DNA of 64,000 nucleotides from JBNKFV01 sp050289485 (GCA_050289485.1 JBNKFV010000029.1:1-64000), one strand, 5' to 3'. Positions 51,022 through 61,201 are shown, counted from the first letter of the stretch. Notes: generated from the sequence alone by a model not told the origin. Translations and numbers: made by a program.

Positions 51022-52559
51022 ATGGTCGTCTCCGCAGTAATGGCTGCATCCATGTTGCGGATAACGTCATCATGACTGGGCATGCCCCTGACAAGTTGCT
51101 TGATATCGTGGCGTAACGTTGCGAGTGCGCCTGCCAGTTTTTCTGCTGAGGGAAGGTTGGCACGCTGATCCCATTGCTTGGGAATGATGCCCTGACCCAG
51201 TAGAACGGCAATCCAGCTTGGTTCGGCAAATAGACCCTGCTCGTATTTTTCAATGGTGGCTGAATGGGTCCATAAATTGATTTTCTCTTTCAGACTGTCG
51301 GGCACTTCCATGGTTCGAACATGGTTCCAAAAGCTGGAGTCGTCGCGGGAGGTGGCATGATAGTGAAGAATCAGAAAGTCCCGGATGCGGTCATATTCCA
51401 TATCCACGAGTCGATTAAATTCATCTCTGTCGGCGTTGTCGATGCGTCCTGCGACCGGAAACAGTTCTATCAGGCTTGTGATGGCGGCCTGTGCCAGGTA
51501 GATGCTTGTTGACTCCAGTGGTTCTAAAAATCCACTGGCAAGGCCGATTGAAACCACATTTTTAACCCAGGAGCGTTTTCGTCTGCCCGCGTTAAAGCGC
51601 AGTATTCGAGGGTCGGCCATAGGCTGCCCTTCGAGCGAGCTGAGAATCGCATCAGCGGCTCCTTCATCGGAGAGTTGTGAGCTGGAATAAACATAACCGT
51701 TCCCCACCCGGTGTTGGAGCGGAATTCGCCAGCGCCAGCCTGCGGGCATCGCTATTGCCCGGGTGTAAGGTTCAATTGCCCCCGGCGGTGATGTGCAGGG
51801 CACCGCAATTGCCCGGTCGCAGGGCAGCCAGTGCGACCAGTCCTCCTTTGGCTCCTCCAGGGTTTTGCCAATCAATACACTCGCGAACCCTGAGCAGTCA
51901 ATGAAGAGGTCTCCTTCAATAAGGCGGCCGTCGGCCAGTTGCAATGCGGTTATATTGCCGGTGTCCGGGTGTTGGTGGGCGGCTGTCATTTTGCCTTCGA
52001 TGCGGGTAACACCGCGTTTTTCGGCGTAGGCGCGTAGATACGGTGCAAAAAGTGTGGCGTCAAATTGATAGGCGTGGCCGTAGCTACCCGCCAGGGTGTC
52101 GGTATCTTCTGCAGGTAAAGAAAAACGGCAGGCCTTGGCCATTGCGACTGCCAGGGAATAATCGGCTATGCCATCTTTGGCGCCTTCGGCCCGGGCGCGC
52201 AGCCAATAATGATGAAACGCAACGCCTGCCAGTGGCGAGCCGTAACTGCCAAACGGGTGAATGTAACTGTCGCCGATTTTGCCAAAATCGCGGAAATCGA
52301 TGCCGAGCTTAATGGTGGCATGGGTTGCACGTAACACATCACTTTCATCGAGTTCCAGTTTTTTGATGAAGGCCCGAATACTGGGGATTGTGGCCTCGCC
52401 AACGCCGACTATGCCAATGTCCTCTGACTCCACCAGTGTGACGTTGGTGACGCCGGGTAGAATTCGGGAGAGTGCCGCAGCTGTCATCCATCCGGCAGTG
52501 CCGCCACCCAAAATGATGGTCCGCAAGGGTTTGTGGTGGTGCGGCGACTCGATACCCAT
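51018..52559 (-). CDS. Flavin-dependent tryptophan halogenase-family protein 2
   Basis: 513 residues. Full set of motifs: TIILGGGTAGWMTAAALS, GVGEATIPSI, TIKLGIDFRDF (Lys), PAGWRWRIPLQHR and LEPLESTSIYL (Glu). It is the first gene of the three-gene minus-strand operon and divergent from the TonB receptor at 52847. This pairing is typical of carbohydrate loci in Caulobacter, Xanthomonas and Cellvibrionaceae. The natural substrate is unknown; tryptophan is only the family name. Confidence 0.9.
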   Translation of the reverse strand: MGIESPHHHKPLRTIILGGGTAGWMTAAALSRILPGVTNVTLVESEDIGIVGVGEATIPSIRAFIKKLELDESDVLRATHATIKLGIDFRDFGKIGDSYIHPFGSYGSPLAGVAFHHYWLRARAEGAKDGIADYSLAVAMAKACRFSLPAEDTDTLAGSYGHAYQFDATLFAPYLRAYAEKRGVTRIEGKMTAAHQHPDTGNITALQLADGRLIEGDLFIDCSGFASVLIGKTLEEPKEDWSHWLPCDRAIAVPCTSPPGAIEPYTRAIAMPAGWRWRIPLQHRVGNGYVYSSSQLSDEGAADAILSSLEGQPMADPRILRFNAGRRKRSWVKNVVSIGLASGFLEPLESTSIYLAQAAITSLIELFPVAGRIDNADRDEFNRLVDMEYDRIRDFLILHYHATSRDDSSFWNHVRTMEVPDSLKEKINLWTHSATIEKYEQGLFAEPSWIAVLLGQGIIPKQWDQRANLPSAEKLAGALATLRHDIKQLVRGMPSHDDVIRNMDAAITAETTI

Positions 52560-52650
52560 TTCTTGATCACCTCGTTATGTCGTTATTTTAGTTCGGTAGT
52601 ACGGGTGCTGCGCACATATATCATCCAGTCTCGGCGATATTCGTCAACCA

Positions 52651-52668
52651 TTAAATTAAAACAATTTG
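52651..52668. promoter_or_regulatory. Degenerate sugar-locus motif in the halogenase/TonB intergenic region
   Basis: TTAAATTAAAACAATTTG resembles the split site at 61202-61219 (TTAAATAAAATAAATTTA). It lies 92 nt upstream of the halogenase operon and 179 nt upstream of the receptor gene, so it could serve either. Confidence 0.35.
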
Positions 52669-52846
52669 TTTTTTTATTGAAAAGGGTCGCGTATGGAATT
52701 ATATTGATTGGGCAAAGTGTTAAGGCTTTCTTCGGGTCAGGAGCACGAGGAAGGTTTGTCTGGTAGGGCGGTCGGACCCATTGATCGCAGTGTCTGCCAA
52801 GACCGACGCAAGAACATATTTATAAAAATAATCGGAGGAGGCGGTA

Positions 52847-55800
52847 ATGCCTAAACAAGATCAGTGTCTACGTGACGCTATTTCCCAAGTTTTGCGCAAG
52901 CTTAGTATCGGTGTTTCAACCATTTCTTTTGTCTGCGCGGCTCAATCAGGCTTTGCTCAGGAAACGGTGAATAACAGTACCGCTAGTGACGCAGTAGATT
53001 CGGCGGCTGTGGATGGCATGGAGTTGCTGGAAGAAGTTGTTGTTAGTGGGATTCGTCGCAGTCTTTCTACTGCACAAGATCTTAAGCGTGACTCCGATAC
53101 TGTCATTGATGCCATTACTGCTGAAGATATTGGCGCCCTTCCTGATATGTCGGTAAACGAAGCACTTCAGCGTGTTCCCGGTGTCGCTATTACGCGCTTT
53201 GCGGCAGCCAGTGATACACAGCATTTCTCGGTAGAAGGTTCCGGGGTTGTGATTCGTGGGTTGGATTATGTTCAAAGTCAGTTTAACGGTCGCGATACGT
53301 TTTCTGCAGATGGCGGTCGCGCTATTAGTTTTAATGACGTGGCACCAGAGCTTGTCGGTTCCGTAGAGGTGTTTAAAAACCTGACGGCCGATATGGTTGA
53401 GGGTGGTATATCCGGTATCGTTAACCTGAATACCCGTAAGCCACTTGATCAGGATGGCCAGGTTATCTACCTGTCGGTTGATAGTAATTATGGGGACTTC
53501 TCCGAGAAAGCTTCGCCAAGTGTTACCGGGCTATATAGTAATAGCTGGGATCTGGAAAGTGGTGGGCGAGTTGGTTTTCTGGCCAGCGCCACATCCTCCC
53601 AGCTTAAAAGCCGCAGCGACTCCGTATTTGTAACATCCGTATTGCCGCGACCTATTTCTGATACGGATACTTTCCCTGTGCCAGAGGGGTTTGACCGCGT
53701 GTATGCGCCGCTGGGTGCGGGTGTGCGCTCGCAGGATTTTGATCGAAAGCGCACTGGCTATGCAGCGGCTGCACAGTTTGAATCTGCTGACCAACGTTTA
53801 CTTGCCACAGCGCAATTCTTGCGTACAGACGGTCACAATGCCTGGGTAGAGCATACCACCGAAGCTGCAGTGTGGTATCAGGATGTTGATCGTACATTCC
53901 CTGCCGAGGGTACTGACTACACCTACGATGAGAACGGTGTATTTACCAGTGGTGCGATTCGTTATCCCGATTGGTATCACTGGGATAATTCGATCGGCGG
54001 TTTTAATGAGGCGTTCCAGAAAAATGGTATCCCTACACGGTTTTCTAACCGCGGCGTTGTAACGGATTCGGTTACCGACGATTTTAGTATCAATGTTAAG
54101 TATGAGGTGAATGATCGGCTGCGCACTAACTTCGATCTTCAATATGTGAAATCGACATCGAAAAATACTGACATCTCCATTGAGACCTATACCTACTCCG
54201 ATATGGATCTTGATCTCACGGGTGACATTGCTCAGTTGGACTTTAGCCAAGGTGAGTTTGCATCGGGTGAAACAGTTACCTCCGAAGAATACATGACAGA
54301 CCCCAATAGTCTGTATTTCGGTAATGCCATGACTAATCGCGCTGACAACGATGGTGAGGAGTGGGCTTTTCGCATTGATGCTGAGTACGATTTGAGCGAC
54401 GACGGCTTCTTCCGTAGAGCGCGGGTAGGTTTGCGTTATGCAGATCGTGATCAAACCGTCAGAACCAATGACTATAATAACTGGGGTGCAGTTAGCCAGT
54501 TGTGGACCAGTGGTGGGCCACAAACGTTTGCTGATATAGATCCTTCTTTATATGAAGTTTATTCGTACACCAACTTTTTCCGCGGCGATTCACATCTACC
54601 ACCTTCAGCAAATTTTCTTAGAGGCAACGTAGCTGAAGAATACGATACCTATCAGCAGTTGATGCGTGAACTGACTGCTGCTGGTGGTGGCGGTTATACG
54701 CCGTTAGAAGACCGCGATTGTGTGACCACGAAGGGTTTTTTCTGTGACAACGAAATTTACCGTAACACTGAAACAACGGATGCCGCCTATGTTCGTATAG
54801 ACTTTGCTATCGACGAGTTGGGAGACGGTATGTCATTCGACGGTAATGTGGGGCTTCGCTACGTGTCTACAGAGACCAACTCATACGGATCCAGTACGTT
54901 TCCTAACCTGGACGCTATTAAAGGTGGCTATGACACTGTTGAGGAATATTGCGCGGCGGCTCTGTCTGACCCAAACCCAACCAGTTCACCTAATGCCATC
55001 TGTTCGCTTGGCGCTGCGGAAAGGGCAGACATTATTGCCTATGCCGATGGCTCGACTGCTGCCAATATCGCGAAGAGTAATTATGATTCCTGGCTGCCAA
55101 GTTTGAATTTGCGTTTGGGCGTCACAGAAGAGGTAAATTTGCGCTTTGCTGCATCCAAGGCGATTTCGCGACCGAAGTTTAATCAGTTGCGTAATTTCCT
55201 GACGCAGTCGACTGCAACGACGACGTCGTCTACCGAATTCGGAGGATTTCAAATTTCGTCCGGGACAAACCCCTACCTGAAACCGGTAGAAGCCAAGCAA
55301 TATGACCTTACCGCTGAGTGGTATTTTTCTGAAGTTGGCTCCTTGACGGGATCGTTATTCTATAAACAGTTGGATAACATTATCCTCGACTCTGGCTTTT
55401 CGCAGCAGACCTATGAGAATAACGGCGTTACGCAAGACGTTTTGATTGTCGGGCCGGCTAATACATCAGGCAAGGGAACTGTTAAAGGGTATGAATTGGC
55501 CTACCAGCAGACTTTCGATTTTCTGCCCGGTATCTTGAGCGGCCTTGGTATGCAGGCGAGCTATACCTATATCAAGCCTAGCAGTTTGCCGAATCAACCT
55601 CAGGACGGTGACACTACTGTACCGTATGATGTTGAAGGTGTTCAGGAAAGCCTGCCTTTGGCTCAATACTCCGAGCATAACGTAAACTTTACTACGTTCT
55701 ACGAGGTTGACAACCTATCGGCTCGCCTGGCCTATAGCTGGCGCTCTGAGTATCTGTTAACCGTTCAGGATTGTTGTTTCCCGTTTCTTCCTGTGATGAC

Positions 55801-55996
55801 CGATGCTACGGGCCAGCTTGACGGTTCAATCTTCTACACCGTCAATGACAATCTGAAGATTGGTTTCCAGGCTAGCAATATCCTTAATGAAGTCACGAAA
55901 ACAAACTACGTTCTAAATGCAGAAGGTGGGTCTGCGCCGAGAGGTTATTTCACTAACGACCGTCGCTACTCCATTACTGCTCGCATGAAGTTCTAA
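52847..55996 (+). CDS. TonB-dependent receptor for oligosaccharides
   Basis: 1049 residues; AGGAGG ahead of the ATG. A signal peptide (VSTISFVCAAQSGFAQ) is followed by the plug: EEVVVSGIRRSLSTAQDLKRDSDTVIDAITAEDIGALPDMSVNEALQRVPGV. A 22-strand barrel ends in YSITARMKF with terminal Phe. The SGIRRSLS start is typical of the Caulobacter-type TonB receptors for sugars. It would import oligosaccharides across the outer membrane. It is divergent from the halogenases and followed by ROK kinase and GH5 genes on the same strand. Confidence 0.95.
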   Translation: MPKQDQCLRDAISQVLRKLSIGVSTISFVCAAQSGFAQETVNNSTASDAVDSAAVDGMELLEEVVVSGIRRSLSTAQDLKRDSDTVIDAITAEDIGALPDMSVNEALQRVPGVAITRFAAASDTQHFSVEGSGVVIRGLDYVQSQFNGRDTFSADGGRAISFNDVAPELVGSVEVFKNLTADMVEGGISGIVNLNTRKPLDQDGQVIYLSVDSNYGDFSEKASPSVTGLYSNSWDLESGGRVGFLASATSSQLKSRSDSVFVTSVLPRPISDTDTFPVPEGFDRVYAPLGAGVRSQDFDRKRTGYAAAAQFESADQRLLATAQFLRTDGHNAWVEHTTEAAVWYQDVDRTFPAEGTDYTYDENGVFTSGAIRYPDWYHWDNSIGGFNEAFQKNGIPTRFSNRGVVTDSVTDDFSINVKYEVNDRLRTNFDLQYVKSTSKNTDISIETYTYSDMDLDLTGDIAQLDFSQGEFASGETVTSEEYMTDPNSLYFGNAMTNRADNDGEEWAFRIDAEYDLSDDGFFRRARVGLRYADRDQTVRTNDYNNWGAVSQLWTSGGPQTFADIDPSLYEVYSYTNFFRGDSHLPPSANFLRGNVAEEYDTYQQLMRELTAAGGGGYTPLEDRDCVTTKGFFCDNEIYRNTETTDAAYVRIDFAIDELGDGMSFDGNVGLRYVSTETNSYGSSTFPNLDAIKGGYDTVEEYCAAALSDPNPTSSPNAICSLGAAERADIIAYADGSTAANIAKSNYDSWLPSLNLRLGVTEEVNLRFAASKAISRPKFNQLRNFLTQSTATTTSSTEFGGFQISSGTNPYLKPVEAKQYDLTAEWYFSEVGSLTGSLFYKQLDNIILDSGFSQQTYENNGVTQDVLIVGPANTSGKGTVKGYELAYQQTFDFLPGILSGLGMQASYTYIKPSSLPNQPQDGDTTVPYDVEGVQESLPLAQYSEHNVNFTTFYEVDNLSARLAYSWRSEYLLTVQDCCFPFLPVMTDATGQLDGSIFYTVNDNLKIGFQASNILNEVTKTNYVLNAEGGSAPRGYFTNDRRYSITARMKF

Positions 55997-56002
55997 TAAA
56001 GT

Positions 56003-56053
56003 GACCCCGGTTCGCTGTTGTAAGTGAGTCGGGGTCTATCTTGAGTTTTTTAT
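56003..56053 (+). terminator. Probable terminator after the TonB receptor
   Basis: GACCCCG pairs with CGGGGTC around a 20-nt loop, and a T-rich stretch (GAGTTTTTTATTT) follows about 8 nt later. It would weaken read-through to the ROK kinase. Confidence 0.55.
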
Positions 56054-56155
56054 TTGGTAAGCCGAAAGGCTTTAACAAAACATACCTGCGCTATGTTTCT
56101 TGTAGCTTAGGCATGTACGCTTTTTATTTTCTTTTTGGTGTTAATAAGTTTTTGT

Positions 56156-57085
56156 ATGACTGAATTAGCGGAATATGTTGCGAACTGCGATGCGCATTTG
56201 TACGCGGGCGTTGAACTTGGTGGAACAAAGTGCATTTGTACGCTGGCTTCTGGGCCTGCGCGCATTGTTGAACAGGTTACCTGTTCTACCAAGGGCGTAG
56301 AAGAAACCTTGTCATGGATTGAGACGGTGCTTTCAGGCTGGTGGCAACATGACCAGTTTGCCGGATTAGGTATAGCCAGTTTTGGCCCTGTCGATCTTAG
56401 TCCCCACTCGCCAGGTTTTGGCAAGGTTCTCGCGACCAATAAAAAAGGTTGGGAAGGTGCGGATGTGGCAGGTCGTTTAAGTCGGCCGTTTGATGTGCCG
56501 ATGGTATTTGACACCGATGTTAATGGCGCTGCATTAGCGGAGATTATGTGGGGGGCTGGACAGGGCTGCGAAAATTTTGCCTACATCACAGTCGGAACAG
56601 GTGTCGGTGTTGGGCATGTTGTCCACGGCCGCCCGGCAAGAGGTTTGTTGGGGCATAGTGAACTTGGGCATATGCTGGTGCCGCGTTTGGCGGGTGATCA
56701 GTGGCCAAGTGCGTGTGCATTTCATGACAATTGTGTGGAAGGACTGGCTTCGGGCAGTGCCATAAAATCTCGTGTTGGTGCAGCCGGGCTGGATAGTATT
56801 CTACCTGATGATCCTATTTGGGACGTGGTATGTAGCGGTCTTGTACATCTGTGCCATGCACTGGTTTGTGCGACAGGTCCTGCGCGTATTGTTATGGGTG
56901 GTGGCGTTATTGATCGGCAGCCACACTTACTGGAGCGTCTAAACGTCATGCTCGAGGAAAGTCTTGGTGGATACATTTTACTGCCTTCAGGTCAGCCCTA
57001 CATTACCCGTCCCGGTCTCGGTGATCAGGCGGGGCCACTTGGACCCATTGCCATGGCGCGCAGTGCGGCATTAGTTGTGATTTAA
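56156..57085 (+). CDS. ROK-family sugar kinase (fructokinase-like)
   Basis: 309 residues from ATG 56156. The ATP-site motif is AGVELGGTKCICTLA; the ROK signature includes DVNGAALAEIMWGAG and TVGTGVGVGHVV. The zinc-binding set H-S-E-L-G-H-M...CAFHDNCVEGLASGSA (His and Cys residues) is the type seen in Bacillus GmuE fructokinase. It would phosphorylate fructose, mannose or glucose released by the pathway. GmuE belongs to a glucomannan operon, which hints at mannose-containing substrates here. Confidence 0.88.
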   Translation: MTELAEYVANCDAHLYAGVELGGTKCICTLASGPARIVEQVTCSTKGVEETLSWIETVLSGWWQHDQFAGLGIASFGPVDLSPHSPGFGKVLATNKKGWEGADVAGRLSRPFDVPMVFDTDVNGAALAEIMWGAGQGCENFAYITVGTGVGVGHVVHGRPARGLLGHSELGHMLVPRLAGDQWPSACAFHDNCVEGLASGSAIKSRVGAAGLDSILPDDPIWDVVCSGLVHLCHALVCATGPARIVMGGGVIDRQPHLLERLNVMLEESLGGYILLPSGQPYITRPGLGDQAGPLGPIAMARSAALVVI

Positions 57086-57166
57086 GTTTGCTTATCAGCG
57101 ATTGTCTATAACTAAACTACACTCCCGGATTTTATTGGGAGATTTCTCCTACCTGTTACTTATCGT

Positions 57167-58216
57167 ATGCCCAATAAAAAATCATTTTCTATAAAAATTA
57201 GTTTGCTGTTACTTTCGGCAGTTGCCGGGTTTATTTTTCTTAACGGATGCAGCTTGAGTCGTGCAGAATCATTGAGCAGTGATAACGCCACTGCCATCCC
57301 CGCATTTCAATCGGCGGCGCGGGTGGGGCCATGCGTCAATATGGCCAATCACTTGGAAGCGCCGGTTGAGGGCGCGTGGGGCAGGCCTGTTTCTGAAACT
57401 GACTTCGCCGATATTGCGGCAGCTGGTTTTGCAACAGTTCGTCTTCCGGTGCGCTTTTCAGCGCATGCGCTGAAAAAATTCCCTTACACAATTGACCAGA
57501 AGTTTATGGCCCGCGTGGATCATTTAGTACAGTTGGCGCGTGCATCCGGTTTAAAGGTTATTCTCAATCTACATAACTATGAAGAGTTGTATGCGGACCC
57601 TGCTGCTCACACTGCAAGGTTTGTCGAAATGTGGCGCCAAATTGCTGAACATTTTAGTCGTCAACCGGCGTCGGTCTGGTTCGAACTTATCAATGAGCCT
57701 CACGATGCGCTAAGGAATCATAATTTACATTCATTGATTGACCCAGCGCTGGTTGTAGTACGTTCAAAAAATCCTACACGGAAAGTCGTGATTGGTGGTG
57801 ATCACTGGAGTAATGTGGCGTCGCTGGCAACTCTGGACCTTCCTGACGATCCTAATGTTATTGCCACCTTCCATTATTACGAGCCGTTTAATTTCACCCA
57901 TCAAGGTGCAAAATGGATAGTGCCTACACCGCCGATGGGAACGGCGTTTGGAAGTCCGGCAGATATTGACAAGCTGCGGCAGGATGTCGGCAAGGTACAA
58001 GCCTATATGGCACGTACAGGTAAGCCAGTTTTGATGGGAGAGTATGGTGCCTATGAGAGTATTTCTCTCGCTCAGCGTGCTCAGTATTATGGTGCTGTAC
58101 ACAACCAGTTTCAGCAAGCCGGTATTGATGGTTGTGTCTGGGGCTACACCAACAGCTTTCCAGTGCGTAAAGGTTCAGTGTGGCTCCATGAAATTTTACG
58201 GGCCATAGGGTTGTAG
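57167..58216 (+). CDS. GH5 lipoprotein endo-beta-glycanase
   Basis: 349 residues. The lipoprotein signal LLLLSAVAGFIFLNGC has a lipobox ending at Cys near residue 28, so it is membrane-anchored. GH5 (beta/alpha)8 marks: GFATVRLPVRFSAHA, GLKVILNLHNYEELY, the acid/base Glu in WFELINEPHDAL, HYYEPFNFTHQG and the nucleophile Glu in PVLMGEYGAYE. GH5 members cut beta-1,4-glucans or mannans; the subfamily cannot be fixed here. It probably works at the cell surface or in the periplasm on oligosaccharides brought in by the receptor. It is convergent with the ROK repressor. Confidence 0.92.
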   Translation: MPNKKSFSIKISLLLLSAVAGFIFLNGCSLSRAESLSSDNATAIPAFQSAARVGPCVNMANHLEAPVEGAWGRPVSETDFADIAAAGFATVRLPVRFSAHALKKFPYTIDQKFMARVDHLVQLARASGLKVILNLHNYEELYADPAAHTARFVEMWRQIAEHFSRQPASVWFELINEPHDALRNHNLHSLIDPALVVVRSKNPTRKVVIGGDHWSNVASLATLDLPDDPNVIATFHYYEPFNFTHQGAKWIVPTPPMGTAFGSPADIDKLRQDVGKVQAYMARTGKPVLMGEYGAYESISLAQRAQYYGAVHNQFQQAGIDGCVWGYTNSFPVRKGSVWLHEILRAIGL

Positions 58217-58251
58217 TCTGCTGACGGAGCCGCAAGCCACTGGCATCAGTG

Positions 58252-59475
58252 CTATTCAGCTGCGGCCGTGGTTTCTCCCGCTTTCCACAGTGTGCCTGGT
58301 TTCGGCAACAGAAAATGGCTGAAGGGTAATATTGCAGCCCCTACTGCAGGGGCATCTTCAGATAAACTGGCTCTTACAACCGGGGCTAGAACCGGCACGT
58401 TAGACGCTTTTTCTCTCAGGTATTGATTCATTCGAGTCGAAAATCTGTCGAAATAATAGCTCGGTAGTCGGCCTCCCATAAGAATCGCGGCGGGGTTTAT
58501 CAGGCAGTTGATCGCTACCAGTGGATCGGCGAGCGTTTCGACGGCGGTTTCAATCCAATTGTCAACAATCTCTTCTACACGCGGTGGCGTGATAGTGTTG
58601 TGCTGCAGATTGTTAAGATTAAAACCGGCTTCTTTTAACGGGGCCATAAGGCCAGAGAGCGACACTATATTTTGAATTTGTTCGGTATCGCCATTCGGCT
58701 TTTTGGTCAGTAGAAACCCAAGCTCGCCACTTCTGCCTTCCGCACCACGGAAATAAGCACCGTCAATTACCAGTCCGCCGCCAAGGCCGGATGATAAAAG
58801 AATATAGAAAAAACTATTGTATTTGTGGCCGAGGCCGAGTTGCAATTCGCCCATTGCCGCCGCTGTGGCATCATTTTCGACAAAGATAGGTAAGTCGAGA
58901 GGTTCCTCGAAAAGCTCGGGGATATGGACTGTGTCCCATTCGTTGTAGTTCGCAGGACGGCCAGGCAGGTCTATATGGCCAAGTTCATCCGGAATGGCAA
59001 CGCCGATGCCGACAAGCCTGGACGGGTCAATTTGGGCTTCGTCGATTAGTTTTAAAATCGATTTTTGGTAAAGTGCTTTTACATCTTTCGGCAACGCAAA
59101 ATCGATATCGTGACTTAGTCGAACAATGGTCTGGCCAAGAAAATCAACAATCACAAACGTAATATGATCGCGGTCCACATTAATGCCGATCGAATAACAT
59201 GCTTCCCGATTAATAATGAGGTTGGTTGGCGGTTGTCCCCGTCCACCCCGCTGCCGGCCTGCTTCGGAAATCAGTCCTTCGGCTTTAAGGCGCTTGGCGA
59301 TGTTTGCAATTGATGGTGCTGTAAGGCCTGTGATTCTGGCGAGCTCTACTCGAGTGAGTGAGCCGTTTACTCTGATAGCGTGCAGTGTGATGCGTTGATT
59401 GTGGTCTGCGACACGTTCCAGGTTAGTGCCAGACAAGCGGATTTTACGATCCACGGACATAGGTTGCGTTCCCAT
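58252..59475 (-). CDS. ROK-family transcriptional repressor (NagC/XylR-like)
   Basis: 407 residues. An N-terminal winged helix (GSLTRVELARITGLTAPSIANIAKRLKAEGLI) is followed by the sugar-binding ROK domain with FVENDATAAAMGEL and LLSSGLGGGLVIDGAYFRGAEGRSGELGFLL. Typical members bind A/T-rich operators and release them upon binding sugar. It has a candidate operator 110-120 nt upstream of its own start and probably controls the locus. ATG 59460 is an alternative start. Confidence 0.9.
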   Translation of the reverse strand: MGTQPMSVDRKIRLSGTNLERVADHNQRITLHAIRVNGSLTRVELARITGLTAPSIANIAKRLKAEGLISEAGRQRGGRGQPPTNLIINREACYSIGINVDRDHITFVIVDFLGQTIVRLSHDIDFALPKDVKALYQKSILKLIDEAQIDPSRLVGIGVAIPDELGHIDLPGRPANYNEWDTVHIPELFEEPLDLPIFVENDATAAAMGELQLGLGHKYNSFFYILLSSGLGGGLVIDGAYFRGAEGRSGELGFLLTKKPNGDTEQIQNIVSLSGLMAPLKEAGFNLNNLQHNTITPPRVEEIVDNWIETAVETLADPLVAINCLINPAAILMGGRLPSYYFDRFSTRMNQYLREKASNVPVLAPVVRASLSEDAPAVGAAILPFSHFLLPKPGTLWKAGETTAAAE

Positions 59476-59584
59476 CTTTCAAAATCGTTATAGGTGGCAT
59501 TTTGCCTTCTGCCTGAGTTGCAAACTACCCACTAAAACCGGGCAGTTTGCAACAAAGTAAAAATGTAACAAATTTCAATTTATA

Positions 59585-59595
59585 TTAAATAAATT
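59585..59595 (+). promoter_or_regulatory. Sugar-locus motif, site upstream of the ROK repressor
   Basis: TTAAATAAATT, 110 nt upstream of the repressor start. It matches the sites at 47914 and 61086 in 11 of 12 bases and suggests autoregulation. Confidence 0.5.
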
Positions 59596-59707
59596 GGGTA
59601 ATTAACGTTAAGTATGACCTGAATGCCGTTCGATAGGAAATACAATTCCAGCGTTTAAGTTGTTGTATCTTCCATTCCGGTTGACCTCTCCTGCACACTC
59701 CGTAGGC

Positions 59708-60991
59708 TCAATGGGCAACTACCGTTTGGCCCTCTTCCGCAGAGGCATCGTAAATGCGTGCTTTGCCAGCCATGTGAGCAAACAGAGTGATCACGCCATA
59801 GGCTGCCACTGGCACGATGAAGGCCACGGTTAGTGAGGCGTTGTCTGCAATCACACCCATTAGTACTGGGAGGAAGGCCCCACCTACAATGGCCAGGCAC
59901 AGTAGCCCGGATGTTGAAGATTGCGCTATCGGAGCCCGTTGCAGTGTCAGAGTGAAAATAATGGGGAACATGATGGCATTAAACAAGCCCACGGACAGGG
60001 CCGCGAAACCGGCAACCTGACCACTGCCAAGAAATACGGTCAAGCACAGCGCTGTGGCAATTCCCGCCGCCGCGAGAAGCAGCTTTTCTGCTTTTATACG
60101 CATCAGAATCATACTGCCGAGGAAGCGTCCAACCAGGGCGCCGCCCCAATATATGTTGGCCAGGTAGCTACCAGCCTGGTCAAGGGGGAGGGCGAGAATA
60201 TCCTGTTGGTTCAGGAAATTGATCATAACTGAGCCGATGGAAACCTCTGCGCCAACGTAGAGAAAGATAGCAAGTGCCCCAAAAAGCGCCCAGGGTGACC
60301 GCAGGGCTTCTATCGCAGAGCCACCTGAAATGTTAGAACTGGCGGCAATAGCGCCTTCAATGCGTTTGCGGGACCACCAGATAAAGATGGCAAGAACAGC
60401 AATCAATAAGGCGATCATAAAAAAGGCATGATTGATAGCCGCAAAAGCTTCAGCGATGGCTGCGGGCTCCGTAATGTGTGCGTTGCCGGTTTTAAACACG
60501 TCGCCGCCGAGCATAATCTGTGAGCCGAAATGTACACCCAATACTACGCCCAGCGAGTTAAATGCTTGTGCAAGTGTAAGGCGAAAGTGGCTGCGTTCCG
60601 GTGAGCCAAGGTTGGCAGCCAGAGGGTTGGCGGCAACTTGCAGTGTTGTGATACCTCCGGCAATGACAAAGAGACCCAACAATACAATGCTATACTGCTT
60701 TAGCACTGTCGCTGCCTGGATAATAAAACAGGCCGCTATCATGGCGCCGAGAGCAAGCAGAATGGTTTGTACAGGGCCGCGACGATTCAGCAAGGCTGCA
60801 GCCGGTAACGAAATAAAACCATAGGCCATGAAAAAGGCGAACTGGGTCATCAGGGCTTCTGTGTAGTTCAGGCTGAATATGGCTCGCAGTGCGGCGATCA
60901 GTGGATCGTTATTGGATGTTATGAAGCCCCAGGCGAAAAATAGTGTGGTGACTGTTATAAAGGCGGCGGTTGCACCTTGTGAATTTTTCAT
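59708..60991 (-). CDS. FHS-family sugar MFS transporter (FucP/GluP-like)
   Basis: 427 residues with twelve membrane segments. FHS marks: FFAWGFITSNNDPLIAALRAIFSLNYTEALMTQFAFFMAYGFISLPAA, GGITTLQVAANPLAANLG and SHFRLTLAQAFNSLG. Relatives import fucose, glucose/galactose or N-acetylglucosamine with protons. It probably takes up monosaccharides released in the periplasm. The upstream A/T-rich region has a TTAAATAAATTT site. It ends 232 nt ahead of the ROK repressor gene on the same strand. Confidence 0.92.
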   Translation of the reverse strand: MKNSQGATAAFITVTTLFFAWGFITSNNDPLIAALRAIFSLNYTEALMTQFAFFMAYGFISLPAAALLNRRGPVQTILLALGAMIAACFIIQAATVLKQYSIVLLGLFVIAGGITTLQVAANPLAANLGSPERSHFRLTLAQAFNSLGVVLGVHFGSQIMLGGDVFKTGNAHITEPAAIAEAFAAINHAFFMIALLIAVLAIFIWWSRKRIEGAIAASSNISGGSAIEALRSPWALFGALAIFLYVGAEVSIGSVMINFLNQQDILALPLDQAGSYLANIYWGGALVGRFLGSMILMRIKAEKLLLAAAGIATALCLTVFLGSGQVAGFAALSVGLFNAIMFPIIFTLTLQRAPIAQSSTSGLLCLAIVGGAFLPVLMGVIADNASLTVAFIVPVAAYGVITLFAHMAGKARIYDASAEEGQTVVAH

Positions 60992-61085
60992 CGTTATAGT
61001 CTCTATTATTTAATAATTGTCGCTATTATTGAGTTTGTCGACAGCTTGGGACGGCCCAGGCTTCTTGCATCGCCTTAATAATACA

Positions 61086-61097
61086 TTAAATAAATTT
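61086..61097 (+). promoter_or_regulatory. Sugar-locus motif, site upstream of the MFS gene
   Basis: TTAAATAAATTT, 95 nt upstream of the transporter start, embedded in a longer A/T-rich region with AATATTTAAAATATT. It lies between the divergent transporter and GH2 genes. Confidence 0.5.
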
Positions 61098-61201
61098 AAA
61101 ATATTTAAAATATTATTTGAAATTTGTCGTTTAGGTGGCGTTTTAAATATCCCTTTGCCCATACATCCTTTCTCGTACCGTGCGTTTTTCTTGCTTGTTG
61201 A

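Noticed and set aside
53798..54523. 241-codon minus-strand frame inside the TonB receptor gene
   Set aside because: It runs against a complete receptor gene and its product has no domain sense.
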